Source of the DNA: Blautia sp.
GTDB taxonomy: Bacteria; Bacillota; Clostridia; Lachnospirales; Lachnospiraceae
NCBI GenBank assembly: GCA_021772055.1
Contig: JAETNR010000013.1
Span: 1-64,000, forward strand
Reading direction: 5' to 3'
DNA length: 64,000 nucleotides
The stretch's first letter is position 1. Every line of letters begins with the position of its first letter. The notes under the pieces were generated by a model. It saw only the letters and a list, made by a program, of their open reading frames with translations. It was not told the DNA's origin and ran no database searches. The position numbers and the translations under genes are program-made. Below are positions 46,901 to 55,559 of the stretch, in pieces.

Positions 46901-48436
46901 AAAACGGTCTGTAATCGTCCCGTTTTCCACACGTACAGCCCCGATCTCAATAATTTTGCAGGTGAGAGGGGAAAAGCCGGTGGTCTCGATATCAAATACC
47001 ACGAAACTTCCGTCCAGGCTCTGTCCCTTGCTGTTGGTCACCATTCCCTTTAAATCATCTACCAGATAAGCCTCCATGCCATAGAGCACCTTAAAATCCG
47101 ATTCCTTTGGCACACATCCTCCCCAGGCATCAAAACAGTGATTGGCCTCCGGAAATGACTGGACAACCCCGTGGTCCGTAATGGCAATGGCCTTATGGCC
47201 CCATTCATAAGCACGCTTTACCAGCGCTTTGGCATCTGTCACACCGTCCATATCGCTCATTTTGGTGTGGCAGTGAAGCTCTACACGCTTCTGGGGGCTG
47301 GTATCTGTCCTGGTGCTTAAAAAGCTTGCAATCTTTTTTATTCCGTTTAAGGAGCCAATGGTCAGCTCGCTGTCAAAACGGTCGATGGTAGTGACGCCTT
47401 TCAGTTTCAGGAAGGCTCCTTTTTTGATGTGCTCCTTGATCTCCGGAACCTGCTCATTGCGCAGGAACATTTTTACAGTGATGCTGTCTGTAAAGTCCGT
47501 GACAGGAAAAATCAGGATGGTCTTTTCGTTTCTGATTTCTCTTGCCTCCACATCCATTACCTGGCAGCGGATGATCACCTCGCCCATTTCTCCTGTAATC
47601 GATTCCAGAGGAATGGCATCTCCTTCAAAATCCCTTCCATAGATCACATCCGGATTGGGATCTTTGTGGTAGCCGCGGAGTTCCCCTCTCTGCCCCTTCT
47701 TCTCAAAGGGCTTCTGGTCCTTCTTCGGTTCCTGGCTCTTCTCTGCCTTCGTTTCCTTAGAGGCTGCACCTTTCGTTTGCTTTTGAGCATCTTTCGTGCC
47801 TTCCGTTGCAGCATCCCCGCTTTGTTCCTCTGCCTGTCCCGCTGCCTCCGGACGGATCCTGGCATTTTTCAGAACATTTGCAACCTCCTGGCGGATCTGG
47901 AGCACCGCGTTTTTCCGGTACTGGCTTTCCTCTGTTTCCTCAAAATGCAGGTCTATCTTCAGATTCATGCCGCAGCGCTGGCAAAAAACCTTCTGGAGAT
48001 ATTCCACCAGGACCTGGCTCTTTTCCCTGGCAATCACAGAATCAGGCAGCACCAGAGTCATGACCTCCTCACTTGGAAAAGAAATCCTGGCACGTTTAAA
48101 CAGATTGTATTCCAACATATTATAATTCCGCAGCTCCACCTCCATACTGGAACGGTAGATCTCCAGAAAGTTGGCAGGGGTATACTGTTTGGAAAGATGG
48201 AAACGCTCGATCACCGTCACGCGCACATTCAGCCCGGGGAAACATTGTCGTTCAATCTGCTCCTCCAGAGCCAGAATATGCTTCTTGTGGATCCAGCGGT
48301 CACTTTTTAAATATACCCAGATCCTGGTTTTAGCAGGATTGCAGGAAACTCTTGTCACCTGGACCATGTCCAGCAATTCGGAAAGTTCTGTTTTCACTTT
48401 TATATTTGGAAATACATCAAAAAATTCCTTTTCCAT
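43928..48436 (-). CDS. polC: DNA polymerase III alpha subunit, Gram-positive PolC
   Basis: The replicative polymerase of Firmicutes with built-in proofreading. 1502 residues: an N-terminal domain (1-190), a Lys/Glu/Ala-rich linker (about 198-270), an OB-fold, a PHP domain (HCHTKMSDMDG, about 384), a DEDDh exonuclease (VFDIETTGFSP, about 478), and the polymerase core with a zinc knuckle (CDNCKYSD...CPKCGTKM, about 966-1000) and the catalytic PDIDLNFSGEYQ (about 1025). The linker is the least conserved part. The ATG begins one base after the ispG stop, with GGGAG, so the two are coupled. Confidence 0.98.
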   Translation of the reverse strand: MEKEFFDVFPNIKVKTELSELLDMVQVTRVSCNPAKTRIWVYLKSDRWIHKKHILALEEQIERQCFPGLNVRVTVIERFHLSKQYTPANFLEIYRSSMEVELRNYNMLEYNLFKRARISFPSEEVMTLVLPDSVIAREKSQVLVEYLQKVFCQRCGMNLKIDLHFEETEESQYRKNAVLQIRQEVANVLKNARIRPEAAGQAEEQSGDAATEGTKDAQKQTKGAASKETKAEKSQEPKKDQKPFEKKGQRGELRGYHKDPNPDVIYGRDFEGDAIPLESITGEMGEVIIRCQVMDVEAREIRNEKTILIFPVTDFTDSITVKMFLRNEQVPEIKEHIKKGAFLKLKGVTTIDRFDSELTIGSLNGIKKIASFLSTRTDTSPQKRVELHCHTKMSDMDGVTDAKALVKRAYEWGHKAIAITDHGVVQSFPEANHCFDAWGGCVPKESDFKVLYGMEAYLVDDLKGMVTNSKGQSLDGSFVVFDIETTGFSPLTCKIIEIGAVRVENGTITDRFSTFVNPKVPIPFRIEQLTSINDSMVMDAPPIEEVLPAFLKFCEGAVMVAHNADFDMSFIIENCNRLHIPNDFTYVDTVGMARFLLPALNRFKLDTVAKAVGVGLQHHHRAVDDAECTADIFVKFVSMLAERDILDVDELNRQGAVSVNTIKKLPTYHAIILVKNETGRINLYKLVSQSHLTYYHRRPRVPKSLFEKYKDGLIIGSACEAGELYQALLRNAPDTEIARLVNFYDYLEIQPLGNNRFMIADEKNDMVNSDEDLIALNKRIVKLGEQFKKPVVATCDVHFMDPQDEVYRRIIMAGNGFSDADDQAPLYLRTTEEMLEEFSYLGSEKAEEVVITNTNKIADMIEKISPIHPDKYPPIIENSDQDLKDICFRKAHEMYGEVLPKIVEERLEKELHSIISNGYAVMYIIAQKLVWKSNDDGYLVGSRGSVGSSLAATMAGITEVNPLPPHYICDNCKYSDFDSPEVKKYSGMAGCDMPDAICPKCGTKMTKAGFDIPFETFLGFKGDKEPDIDLNFSGEYQANAHKYTEVIFGKGQTFKAGTIGTLAEKTAFGYVKNYFEERGQHKRYCEINRIVAGCTGVRRTTGQHPGGIIVLPKGEEIEKFTPVQHPANDETSDITTTHFDYHSIDGNLLKLDILGHDDPTMIRMLEDLTGLDAKEVPLDQKDVMSLFASTDALGIRPEDIGGCKLGCLGVPEFGTDFAMQMLIDTKPKYFSDLVRIAGLAHGTDVWLGNAQTLIQEGKATISTAICTRDDIMIYLIHMGVESSLAFTIMESVRKGKGLRPEWEATMVEHNVPDWYIWSCKKIKYMFPKAHAAAYVMMAYRIAWFKVFKPLAYYAAFFSIRATAFSYETMCMGRERLEFYLAEIRKKGDSATKKEQDSIRDMRIVQEMYARGLEFMPIDLYKAKAHRFQIIDGKLMPSLDSIEGLGEKAADAVVEAAAKGKFLSKDDFRDRTKVSKTVIDLMDDLNLFGDIPQSNQMSLFDFT

Positions 48437-48437
48437 T

Positions 48438-49493
48438 CTAGTTCTCCCAATGAAGAAGTTCCTCTCGCAGAGTATCCAGAAGCTGCCCTTCCGGTACCTT
48501 TTTTACGATCTCTCCGCCTTTGATCAGAAGACCCACTCCAACGCCTCCGGCAATTCCGATGTCTGCTTCCTTCGCCTCTCCCGGTCCATTGACAACGCAT
48601 CCCATCACTGCTACTTTTATATCCAGCGGGATATCCTGTACCATGTCTTCTACTTTATTGGCAAGTCCAATGAGGTCAATCTGCGTACGTCCGCAGGTGG
48701 GGCAGGAAACGACTTCCACACCGCCCTTACGGAGTCCCAGGGTTTTCAGGATTCGTTTTGCTGATTTTATTTCTTCCAACGGAGCACCTGTCAAAGACAC
48801 CCGGATGGTATCCCCGATTCCCTGATTTAAGATAATGCCAAGTCCAATCGCAGATTTGATGTTGCCGGAATAAAGGGTTCCCGCCTCTGTGATCCCTACA
48901 TGCAGAGGATAAGCTGTTTTCTCCGCAATGATCTGATGGGCCCTGGCGCACATCAGGACATCGGAAGATTTGATGCTGATCACCAGATTATCGTAGCCTA
49001 AATCTTCAATGATCTTTACTTTGTCAAGAGCACTCTCCACAATGCCTTCTGCGGTAACGCCATGGTATTTTTCCACCAGTTCCTTCTCCAGAGAGCCACT
49101 GTTGACACCTACGCGAATGGGAATGTTACGCTCCTTTGCCACATCGACCACTGCCTTGATCCGCTCATGGCTTCCGATATTTCCCGGATTGATCCGGATT
49201 TTATCTGCACCGTTTTCCATGGCCGCAATGGCAAGACGGTAATCAAAATGAATGTCTGCAACCAGCGGGATATGAATCTGCTTTTTAATTTCCCCCAGTG
49301 CCCTGGCAGCTTCCATGGTGGGAACTGCGCAGCGGATGATCTCACAGCCTGCATGTTCCAGCGCCAGGATCTGTTCTGTCGTTGCCTGCACGTCCTCTGT
49401 TTTGGTATTGGTCATAGACTGGATCAGAATAGGGTTTCCTCCCCCGATCTTCCGGTCTCCGATCCGGATTACTTTTGTATGGTCTCTGTACAT
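48438..49493 (-). CDS. ispG: 4-hydroxy-3-methylbut-2-enyl-diphosphate synthase IspG (GcpE)
   Basis: Penultimate step of the MEP isoprenoid pathway, an Fe-S enzyme. About 351 residues with the TIM barrel start (NPILIQSMTNTKTEDV) and the cluster Cys residues in VSCPTCGRTQ and MGCVVNGPGEA. Of two ATGs two codons apart, the second (49493) has correct spacing to AGGAGGG. In many Clostridia dxr and rseP precede ispG; here the neighbour upstream is the telA gene, so that part of the cluster has moved or been lost from this spot. Cotranscribed with polC. Confidence 0.95.
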   Translation of the reverse strand: MYRDHTKVIRIGDRKIGGGNPILIQSMTNTKTEDVQATTEQILALEHAGCEIIRCAVPTMEAARALGEIKKQIHIPLVADIHFDYRLAIAAMENGADKIRINPGNIGSHERIKAVVDVAKERNIPIRVGVNSGSLEKELVEKYHGVTAEGIVESALDKVKIIEDLGYDNLVISIKSSDVLMCARAHQIIAEKTAYPLHVGITEAGTLYSGNIKSAIGLGIILNQGIGDTIRVSLTGAPLEEIKSAKRILKTLGLRKGGVEVVSCPTCGRTQIDLIGLANKVEDMVQDIPLDIKVAVMGCVVNGPGEAKEADIGIAGGVGVGLLIKGGEIVKKVPEGQLLDTLREELLHWEN

Positions 49494-49575
49494 TTCCATC
49501 CCTCCTGTTTTTCTATATATGGCCGAATGACAGCCAATTGCTCTGCGCTCTGGCTGCCGTCCGGGACTTTCCTAG

Positions 49576-49609
49576 TAAAAACGGGGCTGTTTTTTCTGTG
49601 CAGCCCCGT
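49576..49609 (-). terminator. telA terminator
   Basis: On the minus strand ACGGGGCTG (49601-49609) pairs with CAGCCCCGT (49581-49589) and is followed by TTTTACT, 14 bases past the telA stop. Confidence 0.8.
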
Positions 49610-49622
49610 GTAATCTCATATA

Positions 49623-50780
49623 TCAATGCTGGATCTCCAGCAGTTTATTCTTAAGGTCACTTTCCATCCGCGCCATTTCGGCTTCGGCTGCCTGACGTTT
49701 CTGTCTGCCCTCTCTCTGAATCTTCAGCACATCATCCAGGGTTGCGATCAGATCTGCATTGGTCTTTTTCAGGGTATCCATGTCGACAATTCCCCGCTCG
49801 GACTCTCTCGCTGTTTCTACGGATGCCATATGAAGGGCTTCCGCATTCTTACGTAAAAGCTCATTGGTCACATCTGTTACCTGGCGCTGTGCCTGGGCAG
49901 CTTCTGTGGAATGTGCGATTCCAAGAGCCAGTACCATCTGGCTTTTCCACAATGGAATGGTGTTTACAATGGTAGTCTGGATTTTTTCCACCATCATGGT
50001 GTCATTGTTCTGCACAAGGCGAATCTGGGGTGCTGTCTGCAGAGAAATCATTCTGGTCAGCTCCAGATCATGGATCTTTTTCTCAAAACGGTTGCATTTC
50101 TCATCCAGATCCTTGGCCGCCTGGGCATCCTCAGGAAGACCGCTCATTCTCGCCCGGTTCTCCAGCTCCATGAGTTTTCCTTTCCTGACTTCGGAGAGTT
50201 TCTTCTTCCCGGCCAGGATATACATGGAAAGTTCTTTAAAATAGCTGAGATTCTGCTGATACATCCTGTCCATCATGGCAGAATCCTTCATCAGACGGAC
50301 CTGATGCTTCTGCAGGGAATCCGTGATTTTTTCCACATTGGACTCTGCCTTGTCATAGCGAAGCTTCATAGCCTCAATCTTATTTGACTGTTTCTTAAAG
50401 AAACCGAACAGTCCCTTTTCTTCTTCTGCGTCAAAGCCTTTCAGCTCTACCACCACATTGGTGATCAGGTCGCCAACCTCCCCAAGGTCCTGGGAGCGGA
50501 CGCTGTTCAGCGCCTCATCTGAAAAGTCTGCCATTTTTTTCTGAGTTCCTGCGCCATACTGAAGAATCTGAGTGGTATTCTCAATGTCGATTTTTCCGGC
50601 GAAATCGTTTACCATCTGCTGCTCCTTTGGAGTGAGCACCATCTGTGCCATTTCCTTCTGAATAGGATCCATCTCCGGCTCCTCTTTCATTACAGGGGCG
50701 ATTTCCTCTTTGGGCTCATCAAGCTCCGGCTCCAGGGTCAGAACAGGGGCTGCTTCGAAATCCTTGAATTCTTCTGTCAT
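49623..50780 (-). CDS. telA: TelA-family (toxic anion resistance) protein
   Basis: A 385-residue soluble, mostly helical protein. An acidic N-terminus (1-50, ELDEPKEEIAP) precedes the TelA domain (about 60-380), with long coiled-coil stretches. Relatives are linked to tellurite resistance and to membrane or stress functions, but the mechanism is unknown. It follows an XpaC-like gene by 42 bases, a pairing common in Firmicutes. Confidence 0.88.
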   Translation of the reverse strand: MTEEFKDFEAAPVLTLEPELDEPKEEIAPVMKEEPEMDPIQKEMAQMVLTPKEQQMVNDFAGKIDIENTTQILQYGAGTQKKMADFSDEALNSVRSQDLGEVGDLITNVVVELKGFDAEEEKGLFGFFKKQSNKIEAMKLRYDKAESNVEKITDSLQKHQVRLMKDSAMMDRMYQQNLSYFKELSMYILAGKKKLSEVRKGKLMELENRARMSGLPEDAQAAKDLDEKCNRFEKKIHDLELTRMISLQTAPQIRLVQNNDTMMVEKIQTTIVNTIPLWKSQMVLALGIAHSTEAAQAQRQVTDVTNELLRKNAEALHMASVETARESERGIVDMDTLKKTNADLIATLDDVLKIQREGRQKRQAAEAEMARMESDLKNKLLEIQH

Positions 50781-50822
50781 AATCGTTCTCCTTCTTTACT
50801 TCAGTCCTCTTATTGTTTTCTC

Positions 50823-52052
50823 TTAACTTTTCAGATCAAAATCGCTGCCTGTCAGGCCCTCCTGGGCAAGCATGGTATGCAGCACCGAAATATCACTGGA
50901 AACATCCCACGCGGTATCCTGGAATATGGAATCCAGAAGTCTTGCAAAGGCATCGTTCAGGGTATCCAGGGTTTTCTCTATCTCCGCCTTGGAGCTTCGG
51001 ATATTTTCTCCCTGCACAGGCTGGCAGTCCATGTCCCCGTAGGCGTCCAGAAGCTTCACTGTCATGGGCAGATAATAATCCATCAGGCGCTTCAGATCCG
51101 GTATGATTTCCGGGTGGGACTCCGCACGATCAAAGATCCGCTCCACAATCTGCTCCATCCTGGATATTTTCGCAGAAATTTCTACCCCCGGAATGGCAGC
51201 ATTGCTCTCCCGGATCTTTTTCAGATAGCCGCTGCCTTTCTCAAGAACCTCCTGTACCTGGGGATCCCGTTTACTCTGCATCGTTTTTCGTTCTTCTTCC
51301 TGGACCTTTTTCATTTCCAGCTGTTTCTGGGATTCCTCATAAAGGCGAAAGGTCTCATTGGCTGTAATCAGACAGGTTTCCTGCTGATCTACATGACCTT
51401 CCAGGAACCATCCTTTCCTGATCATGCCTTTGATATCTTTACGGATATATTTTACAGACTTTCCCGTAATCCTGGACATCTGGTCAAAATTACAGTAGGT
51501 GTTGGTACCGAGGGCTTTTACATATTTGCGGAATCTGCCGATTCTGGCAAGACCTTTGCATCCGGATGCCAGCATGCTGCCGCCTGTCCCTGCCCCCAAA
51601 AGCATAATGGCGGATGGTATCAGATTGCTGCTTCCTAATAAAAGCTGAAATACCGTCAGCGTCAAAAATCCTACGACCATTCCTCCTGTGAGGATACCGC
51701 CAAATACCGTGCAGAGAATATGTTTTACTTTCTGTCCGGTGAGACTTTTGTACAGCTCCGGTCTGGCTTCCCAGGGCTCCAGTACCCGACCGCTGCTCCC
51801 TGCCGGTACACGGTCCGTACGTTCCGATGCGCTCCGGCTCCCGGGCGTACAGGCTGTTCTCCGGGAAGCGTATCTCTTTGGTTCTTCCCGCTCTTTCCTG
51901 GAATCCTGGTATTGGTTGATCGTGTTATTTACCGCCTGGGTGATGGTCTGATTCAGTTTCTGGTAGTTCTTGGTGTCTATTGCTGCTTCTATGATATCCT
52001 GGATCTTGTCCCCGATCTTTTCCAGATCATCCAGGCTGCGCCAATCGTCCAT
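50823..52052 (-). CDS. xpaC: XpaC-like membrane protein (5-bromo-4-chloroindolyl phosphate hydrolysis family)
   Basis: About 409 residues from MDDWRSLDDLEK at 52052, which follows GGAGGAAATC. A charged N-terminal region is followed by two close membrane segments (about 117-165, GGILTGGMVVGFLTLTVFQLL and the next stretch) and a helical C-terminal domain (about 190-400). The family name comes from a phenotype, not a proven enzyme activity. It is paired with telA, and the two probably act together at the membrane. Confidence 0.82.
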   Translation of the reverse strand: MDDWRSLDDLEKIGDKIQDIIEAAIDTKNYQKLNQTITQAVNNTINQYQDSRKEREEPKRYASRRTACTPGSRSASERTDRVPAGSSGRVLEPWEARPELYKSLTGQKVKHILCTVFGGILTGGMVVGFLTLTVFQLLLGSSNLIPSAIMLLGAGTGGSMLASGCKGLARIGRFRKYVKALGTNTYCNFDQMSRITGKSVKYIRKDIKGMIRKGWFLEGHVDQQETCLITANETFRLYEESQKQLEMKKVQEEERKTMQSKRDPQVQEVLEKGSGYLKKIRESNAAIPGVEISAKISRMEQIVERIFDRAESHPEIIPDLKRLMDYYLPMTVKLLDAYGDMDCQPVQGENIRSSKAEIEKTLDTLNDAFARLLDSIFQDTAWDVSSDISVLHTMLAQEGLTGSDFDLKS

Positions 52053-52159
52053 TGATTTCCTCCAATGTATTATCCTGATGTCAGTTTTTCTCAATTTCTT
52101 CTATTATAACGGAGGCCGGAAGAAAATACAAGAGATGGGATGCAGTAGAGGGTAAATTT

Positions 52160-52333
52160 ATTACATTTCTGCTAAAACCGTTCAGAAAATCCGTGAACTC
52201 GCCTGGAGGCTCAGACAGCACGGATTTTCTGAACAACGCAGAGATACAGGGAACAAACTGTTTCTAAGGCTCCTGCAAATGCAGCCCGTATAGACAGGTG
52301 CCCTTGCCTCCCGCCCCTCTCATGAAATGTAAC
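52160..52333. mobile_element. MITE-like element copy C, left arm deleted, with 8-bp target duplication
   Basis: A 174-bp element that matches the complement of copy B from its centre outward (AACAACGCAGAG, CTGTTTCTAAGGCTCCTGCA, CAGCCCGTATAGACAGG) and ends CATGAAATGTAAC. The left arm outside CTGCTAAAA is missing, but the end still reads TACATTT, giving TACATTT/AAATGTA termini. A perfect 8-bp direct repeat, GTAAATTT, flanks it at 52152-52159 and 52334-52341. It fills much of the 406-base divergent gap between xpaC and ilvE. No ORF is inside. Confidence 0.75.
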
Positions 52334-52365
52334 GTAAATTTTTTTATGAAAAAAGTAAGTTTTGA

Positions 52366-52394
52366 TTGCAGTTACTTAGCAAAAGTCTTAAAAT
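52366..52394 (+). promoter_or_regulatory. ilvE promoter candidate
   Basis: TTGCAG (52366-52371), a 17-bp spacer and TAAAAT (52389-52394), 64 bases before the ATG and 32 bases beyond MITE copy C. Confidence 0.55.
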
Positions 52395-52458
52395 GGAAAA
52401 AAGGCTGGTAGCGGCAGTGCTGTTGCCAGGGATCAATTGCGATAGGAGGAAATTTATT

Positions 52459-53484
52459 ATGGAAAAAAAGAACATTGACTGGGGCAGCCTTGGCTTTGGT
52501 TATCTGAAAACAGATTATCGCTATGTCTCCAATTTTAAGAATGGCGCATGGGATAACGGTACATTGACTACGGATGAAACAGTAATCCTCAATGAATGTG
52601 CCGGTGTCCTTCAGTATGCACAGACTGTTTTTGAAGGCATGAAGGCATATACTACGGAAGACGGCCGTATCGTTACTTTCCGTCCTGACTTAAATGCAGA
52701 ACGTATGGAGAATTCTGCCAGGAGACTGGAAATGCCTGTTTTCCCCCAGGAGCGTTTTGTAGATGCTGTTATTCAGACAGTGAAAGCGAATGCTGCCTAT
52801 GTACCGCCCTTCGGCTCCGGTGCAACCTTATACATCCGTCCCTACATGTTCGGTTCTAACCCGGTGATCGGTGTAAAACCTGCTGACGAATATCAGTTCC
52901 GGGTATTTTCCACTCCGGTAGGCCCGTACTTCAAAGGCGGCGTAAAGCCCATCACCATTCGTGTCTGCGACTATGACCGTGCAGCACCTCACGGAACCGG
53001 CCACATCAAAGCAGGCCTCAATTATGCCATGAGCTTATATGCCATCACAGATGCCCACAAACAGGGGTATGATGAGAACATGTACCTGGATGCTGCCACC
53101 CGCACAAAGGTAGAAGAAACCGGCGGCGCCAACTTCCTGTTTGTCACGAAGGACAATAAGGTGGTTACACCGAAGTCCAACACCATTCTTCCGTCCATTA
53201 CCAGACGTTCCCTGCTCTATGTTGCACAGCATTATCTTGGACTGGAAGCAGAAGAAAGAGAGATTTCTCTTGAGGAAGTAAAAGATTTTGCTGAGTGCGG
53301 TCTTTGCGGAACTGCTGCCGTCATCTCCCCTGTTGGCAAGATTGTTGACCACGGCAAGGAGATCTGCTTCCCAAGCGGCATGGCCGAAATGGGACCAATC
53401 ACGAAGAAACTGTACGATACCCTCACCGGAATTCAGATGGGCCGCATCGAAGCCCCGGAAGGCTGGCTGAAAGTAATCGAGTAA
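52459..53484 (+). CDS. ilvE: branched-chain amino acid aminotransferase
   Basis: PLP enzyme for the last step of valine, leucine and isoleucine synthesis. 341 residues starting MEKKNIDWGSLGFGY, with AGGAGG upstream; an in-frame start 31 codons earlier lacks a site. Family features are VFEGMKAYTTEDG, the PLP lysine in HIKAGLNYA (about 184) and EETGGANFLFV. Length fits the BCAT class. A strong hairpin follows its stop. Confidence 0.95.
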   Translation: MEKKNIDWGSLGFGYLKTDYRYVSNFKNGAWDNGTLTTDETVILNECAGVLQYAQTVFEGMKAYTTEDGRIVTFRPDLNAERMENSARRLEMPVFPQERFVDAVIQTVKANAAYVPPFGSGATLYIRPYMFGSNPVIGVKPADEYQFRVFSTPVGPYFKGGVKPITIRVCDYDRAAPHGTGHIKAGLNYAMSLYAITDAHKQGYDENMYLDAATRTKVEETGGANFLFVTKDNKVVTPKSNTILPSITRRSLLYVAQHYLGLEAEEREISLEEVKDFAECGLCGTAAVISPVGKIVDHGKEICFPSGMAEMGPITKKLYDTLTGIQMGRIEAPEGWLKVIE

Positions 53485-53508
53485 TTTATATCATCAAAAG
53501 GAAACCCT

Positions 53509-53556
53509 ATACTCCCCGGATCACCCGCGTCTTTGGCGTCTCTCTCCGGGGAGTAT
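53509..53556 (+). terminator. hairpin after ilvE
   Basis: ATACTCCCCGGA (53509-53520) pairs exactly with 53545-53556, with further pairing (GCGTC/GGCGTC) inside. There is no clean T run, so it may be an attenuating or processing hairpin between ilvE and thyA rather than a full stop. Confidence 0.5.
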
Positions 53557-53597
53557 ATTCATCACCGTACCGGCATTTTTCATATAAGGAGGAATTC

Positions 53598-54446
53598 ATG
53601 AGCTACGCAGACAACTTATTTATCGACATGTGCAAAGACATCATCGCCAATGGAACCAGCACAGAGGGAGAAAAAGTCCGCCCTGTATGGGAGGACGGCA
53701 CACCTGCCTACACCATCAAAAAATTCGGTGTGGTAAACCGCTACGATCTCCGGAAGGAATTTCCCGCGCTTACCTTACGAAGAACCGCTTTAAAAAGCGC
53801 TATGGACGAAATTCTCTGGATCTGGCAGCAGAAATCCAATAACATTCATGACCTTCACAGCCATATCTGGGACAGCTGGGCAGACGAAAACGGCTCCATC
53901 GGCAAGGCCTACGGCTACCAGATGAGCGTGAAGCACCGGTATAAGGAAGGCATGATGGACCAGGTGGACCGGGTGCTGTATGATTTGAAGAACAATCCCT
54001 ACAGCCGCCGCATTATGACCAACATTTATGTGCATCAGGATCTCCATGAAATGAATCTTTACCCCTGTGCCTATTCCATGACCTTTAATGTTACCAAAGA
54101 GCCCGGGAAGGACAAACTGACGCTGAATGCGATTCTGAACCAGCGCTCTCAGGATATTCTGGCCGCCAATAACTGGAATGTATGCCAGTATTCCATTCTT
54201 CTTATGATGTTTGCCCAGTCCTGCGGCATGGAGGCAGGAGAGCTTGTTCATGTGATCGCGGACTGCCATATTTATGACCGTCATATTCCGGTGGTTCAGG
54301 AGTTGATCTCCAGAACGCCTTATCCTGCACCTACCGTGAAGCTGAATCCGGAGATCACGAATTTTTATGATTTCACCAGAAATGACCTGATTGTAGAAAA
54401 TTACCAGACCTGGCCGCAGATTGAAAACATTCCCATTGCGATCTGA
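53598..54446 (+). CDS. thyA: thymidylate synthase (ThyA)
   Basis: Makes dTMP from dUMP with methylene-tetrahydrofolate. 282 residues, with the nucleophile at about Cys157 in YPCAYSMTF and the downstream NQRSQDILAANNWNVCQYS and HVIADCHIYDRH motifs. The product dihydrofolate is recycled by folA, which starts 38 bases later. The ATG follows AGGAGG. Confidence 0.93.
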   Translation: MSYADNLFIDMCKDIIANGTSTEGEKVRPVWEDGTPAYTIKKFGVVNRYDLRKEFPALTLRRTALKSAMDEILWIWQQKSNNIHDLHSHIWDSWADENGSIGKAYGYQMSVKHRYKEGMMDQVDRVLYDLKNNPYSRRIMTNIYVHQDLHEMNLYPCAYSMTFNVTKEPGKDKLTLNAILNQRSQDILAANNWNVCQYSILLMMFAQSCGMEAGELVHVIADCHIYDRHIPVVQELISRTPYPAPTVKLNPEITNFYDFTRNDLIVENYQTWPQIENIPIAI

Positions 54447-54484
54447 TTCTTTATGCAAATACAAGTTTTTAAGGAGAGAAAACT

Positions 54485-54973
54485 ATGAATATTATTGTAG
54501 CTGTTGATAAAAACTGGGCCATAGGCAAGGACAACCGCCTTCTGGTAAGCATCCCGGCAGATATGAAAATGTTCCGCCAGGAAACCACGGGAAAGGTAGT
54601 TGTCATGGGCCGTAAGACTCTGGAGAGCTTTCCCAACGGGCTCCCTCTGAAACAAAGAACCAATATCATTCTCACAGGAAATAAAGATTTCCAGGTAAAA
54701 GATGCCATTGTAGTCCATACCATAGACGAACTTCTGGAAGAAATTAAAAAATATCCTTCCAAGGATGTGTACTGCATCGGCGGAGACAGTGTTTATAAGC
54801 AGCTCCTGCCCTACTGCGACACTGCCCATATTACCAAGATTGATTTTGCATACGAAGCAGACCGCTATTTTCCCAACCTGGATGAAATGCCGGAGTGGAA
54901 GATTACCGCGACAAGCGAAGAACAGACCTATTTTGACCTGGAATATCAGTTTGTAAAATATGAAAGAATTTAG
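54485..54973 (+). CDS. folA: dihydrofolate reductase
   Basis: NADPH-dependent reduction of dihydrofolate to tetrahydrofolate. 162 residues, with MNIIVAVDKNWAIGKDNRLL at the start, the VVVMGRKTLESFP cofactor segment and the YCIGGDSVYKQLLP glycine pair. Directly behind thyA (38-base gap, AAGGAG site), so the operon couples dTMP synthesis to folate recycling. Confidence 0.95.
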   Translation: MNIIVAVDKNWAIGKDNRLLVSIPADMKMFRQETTGKVVVMGRKTLESFPNGLPLKQRTNIILTGNKDFQVKDAIVVHTIDELLEEIKKYPSKDVYCIGGDSVYKQLLPYCDTAHITKIDFAYEADRYFPNLDEMPEWKITATSEEQTYFDLEYQFVKYERI

Positions 54974-55000
54974 ATTAAAAATGTAAAATTTTTATAAAAG

Positions 55001-55035
55001 GCACGGGCTTTCTTTACATTTGAAAAAGCCCGTGC
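55001..55035 (+). other. 11-bp hairpin between folA and the VanZ gene
   Basis: GCACGGGCTTT (55001-55011) pairs with 55025-55035. It could end the thyA-folA transcript, but the loop also holds the -35 box of the next promoter. No T run follows. Confidence 0.55.
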
Positions 55036-55041
55036 TATATT
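55013..55041 (+). promoter_or_regulatory. promoter placing the start site at the ATG of the VanZ gene
   Basis: TTTACA (55013-55018), a 17-bp spacer and TATATT (55036-55041). Seven bases separate the -10 box from the ATG at 55049, and no Shine-Dalgarno sequence is present, so the transcript is probably leaderless. Confidence 0.55.
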
Positions 55042-55048
55042 AATACCC

Positions 55049-55552
55049 ATGAAAATATTAATTCACTTTTTAAAGCCTCTGTCTTTTCTTCCTGCAATTC
55101 TGATGATGTGCCTGATTTATCATTTTTCAGCCCAGACCGGGGAGGTGTCCGGGAATTTAAGCTATGAAGTCAGCTATCAGATCGTAGAAACAAAAAACGA
55201 GGTATTTGATCTTGGTCAAAGCTATGAACAGCTGAGCGAAGAGGCCTACGGCATCCAGTATTATGTAAGAAAAGCCGCCCATATGACGGAATACTTTCTT
55301 CTGGCCATTGCGATTTCCTTTCCGCTCTATGTATACAAAGTCCGCGGAATCTGGCTTATGCTTCTGGCAGGCATCGTCTGCGTAGGCTTCGCCGGCCTGG
55401 ACGAATATCACCAGTCCTTTGTCGCCAACCGTGGTCCCTCTGTCAGGGACGTAGGGATCGACAGCATCGGTGCCTTTGTCGGCATCCTCCTGGTGCAGGC
55501 CTTTTGCTGGTCCACTTTGCATAATCCTGCCAAAAAGAAGAAAAAGAAATGA
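55049..55552 (+). CDS. VanZ-family membrane protein
   Basis: 167 residues with about four membrane segments and the VanZ pattern: LIYHFSAQTGEVSG after the first helix, RKAAHMTEYFLLAI, and AGLDEYHQSFVANRGPSVRDVGID. VanZ of the teicoplanin cluster gave the family its name; most relatives are housekeeping proteins without a known role. The C-terminus is lysine-rich. The start fits a leaderless promoter. Confidence 0.85.
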   Translation: MKILIHFLKPLSFLPAILMMCLIYHFSAQTGEVSGNLSYEVSYQIVETKNEVFDLGQSYEQLSEEAYGIQYYVRKAAHMTEYFLLAIAISFPLYVYKVRGIWLMLLAGIVCVGFAGLDEYHQSFVANRGPSVRDVGIDSIGAFVGILLVQAFCWSTLHNPAKKKKKK

Positions 55553-55559
55553 CAGGACC

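Noticed and set aside
52160-52394. CodY box upstream of ilvE
   Set aside because: The only AATTTTCWGAAAATT-like stretch (TCAGAAAATCC) lies inside the MITE element and matches poorly.
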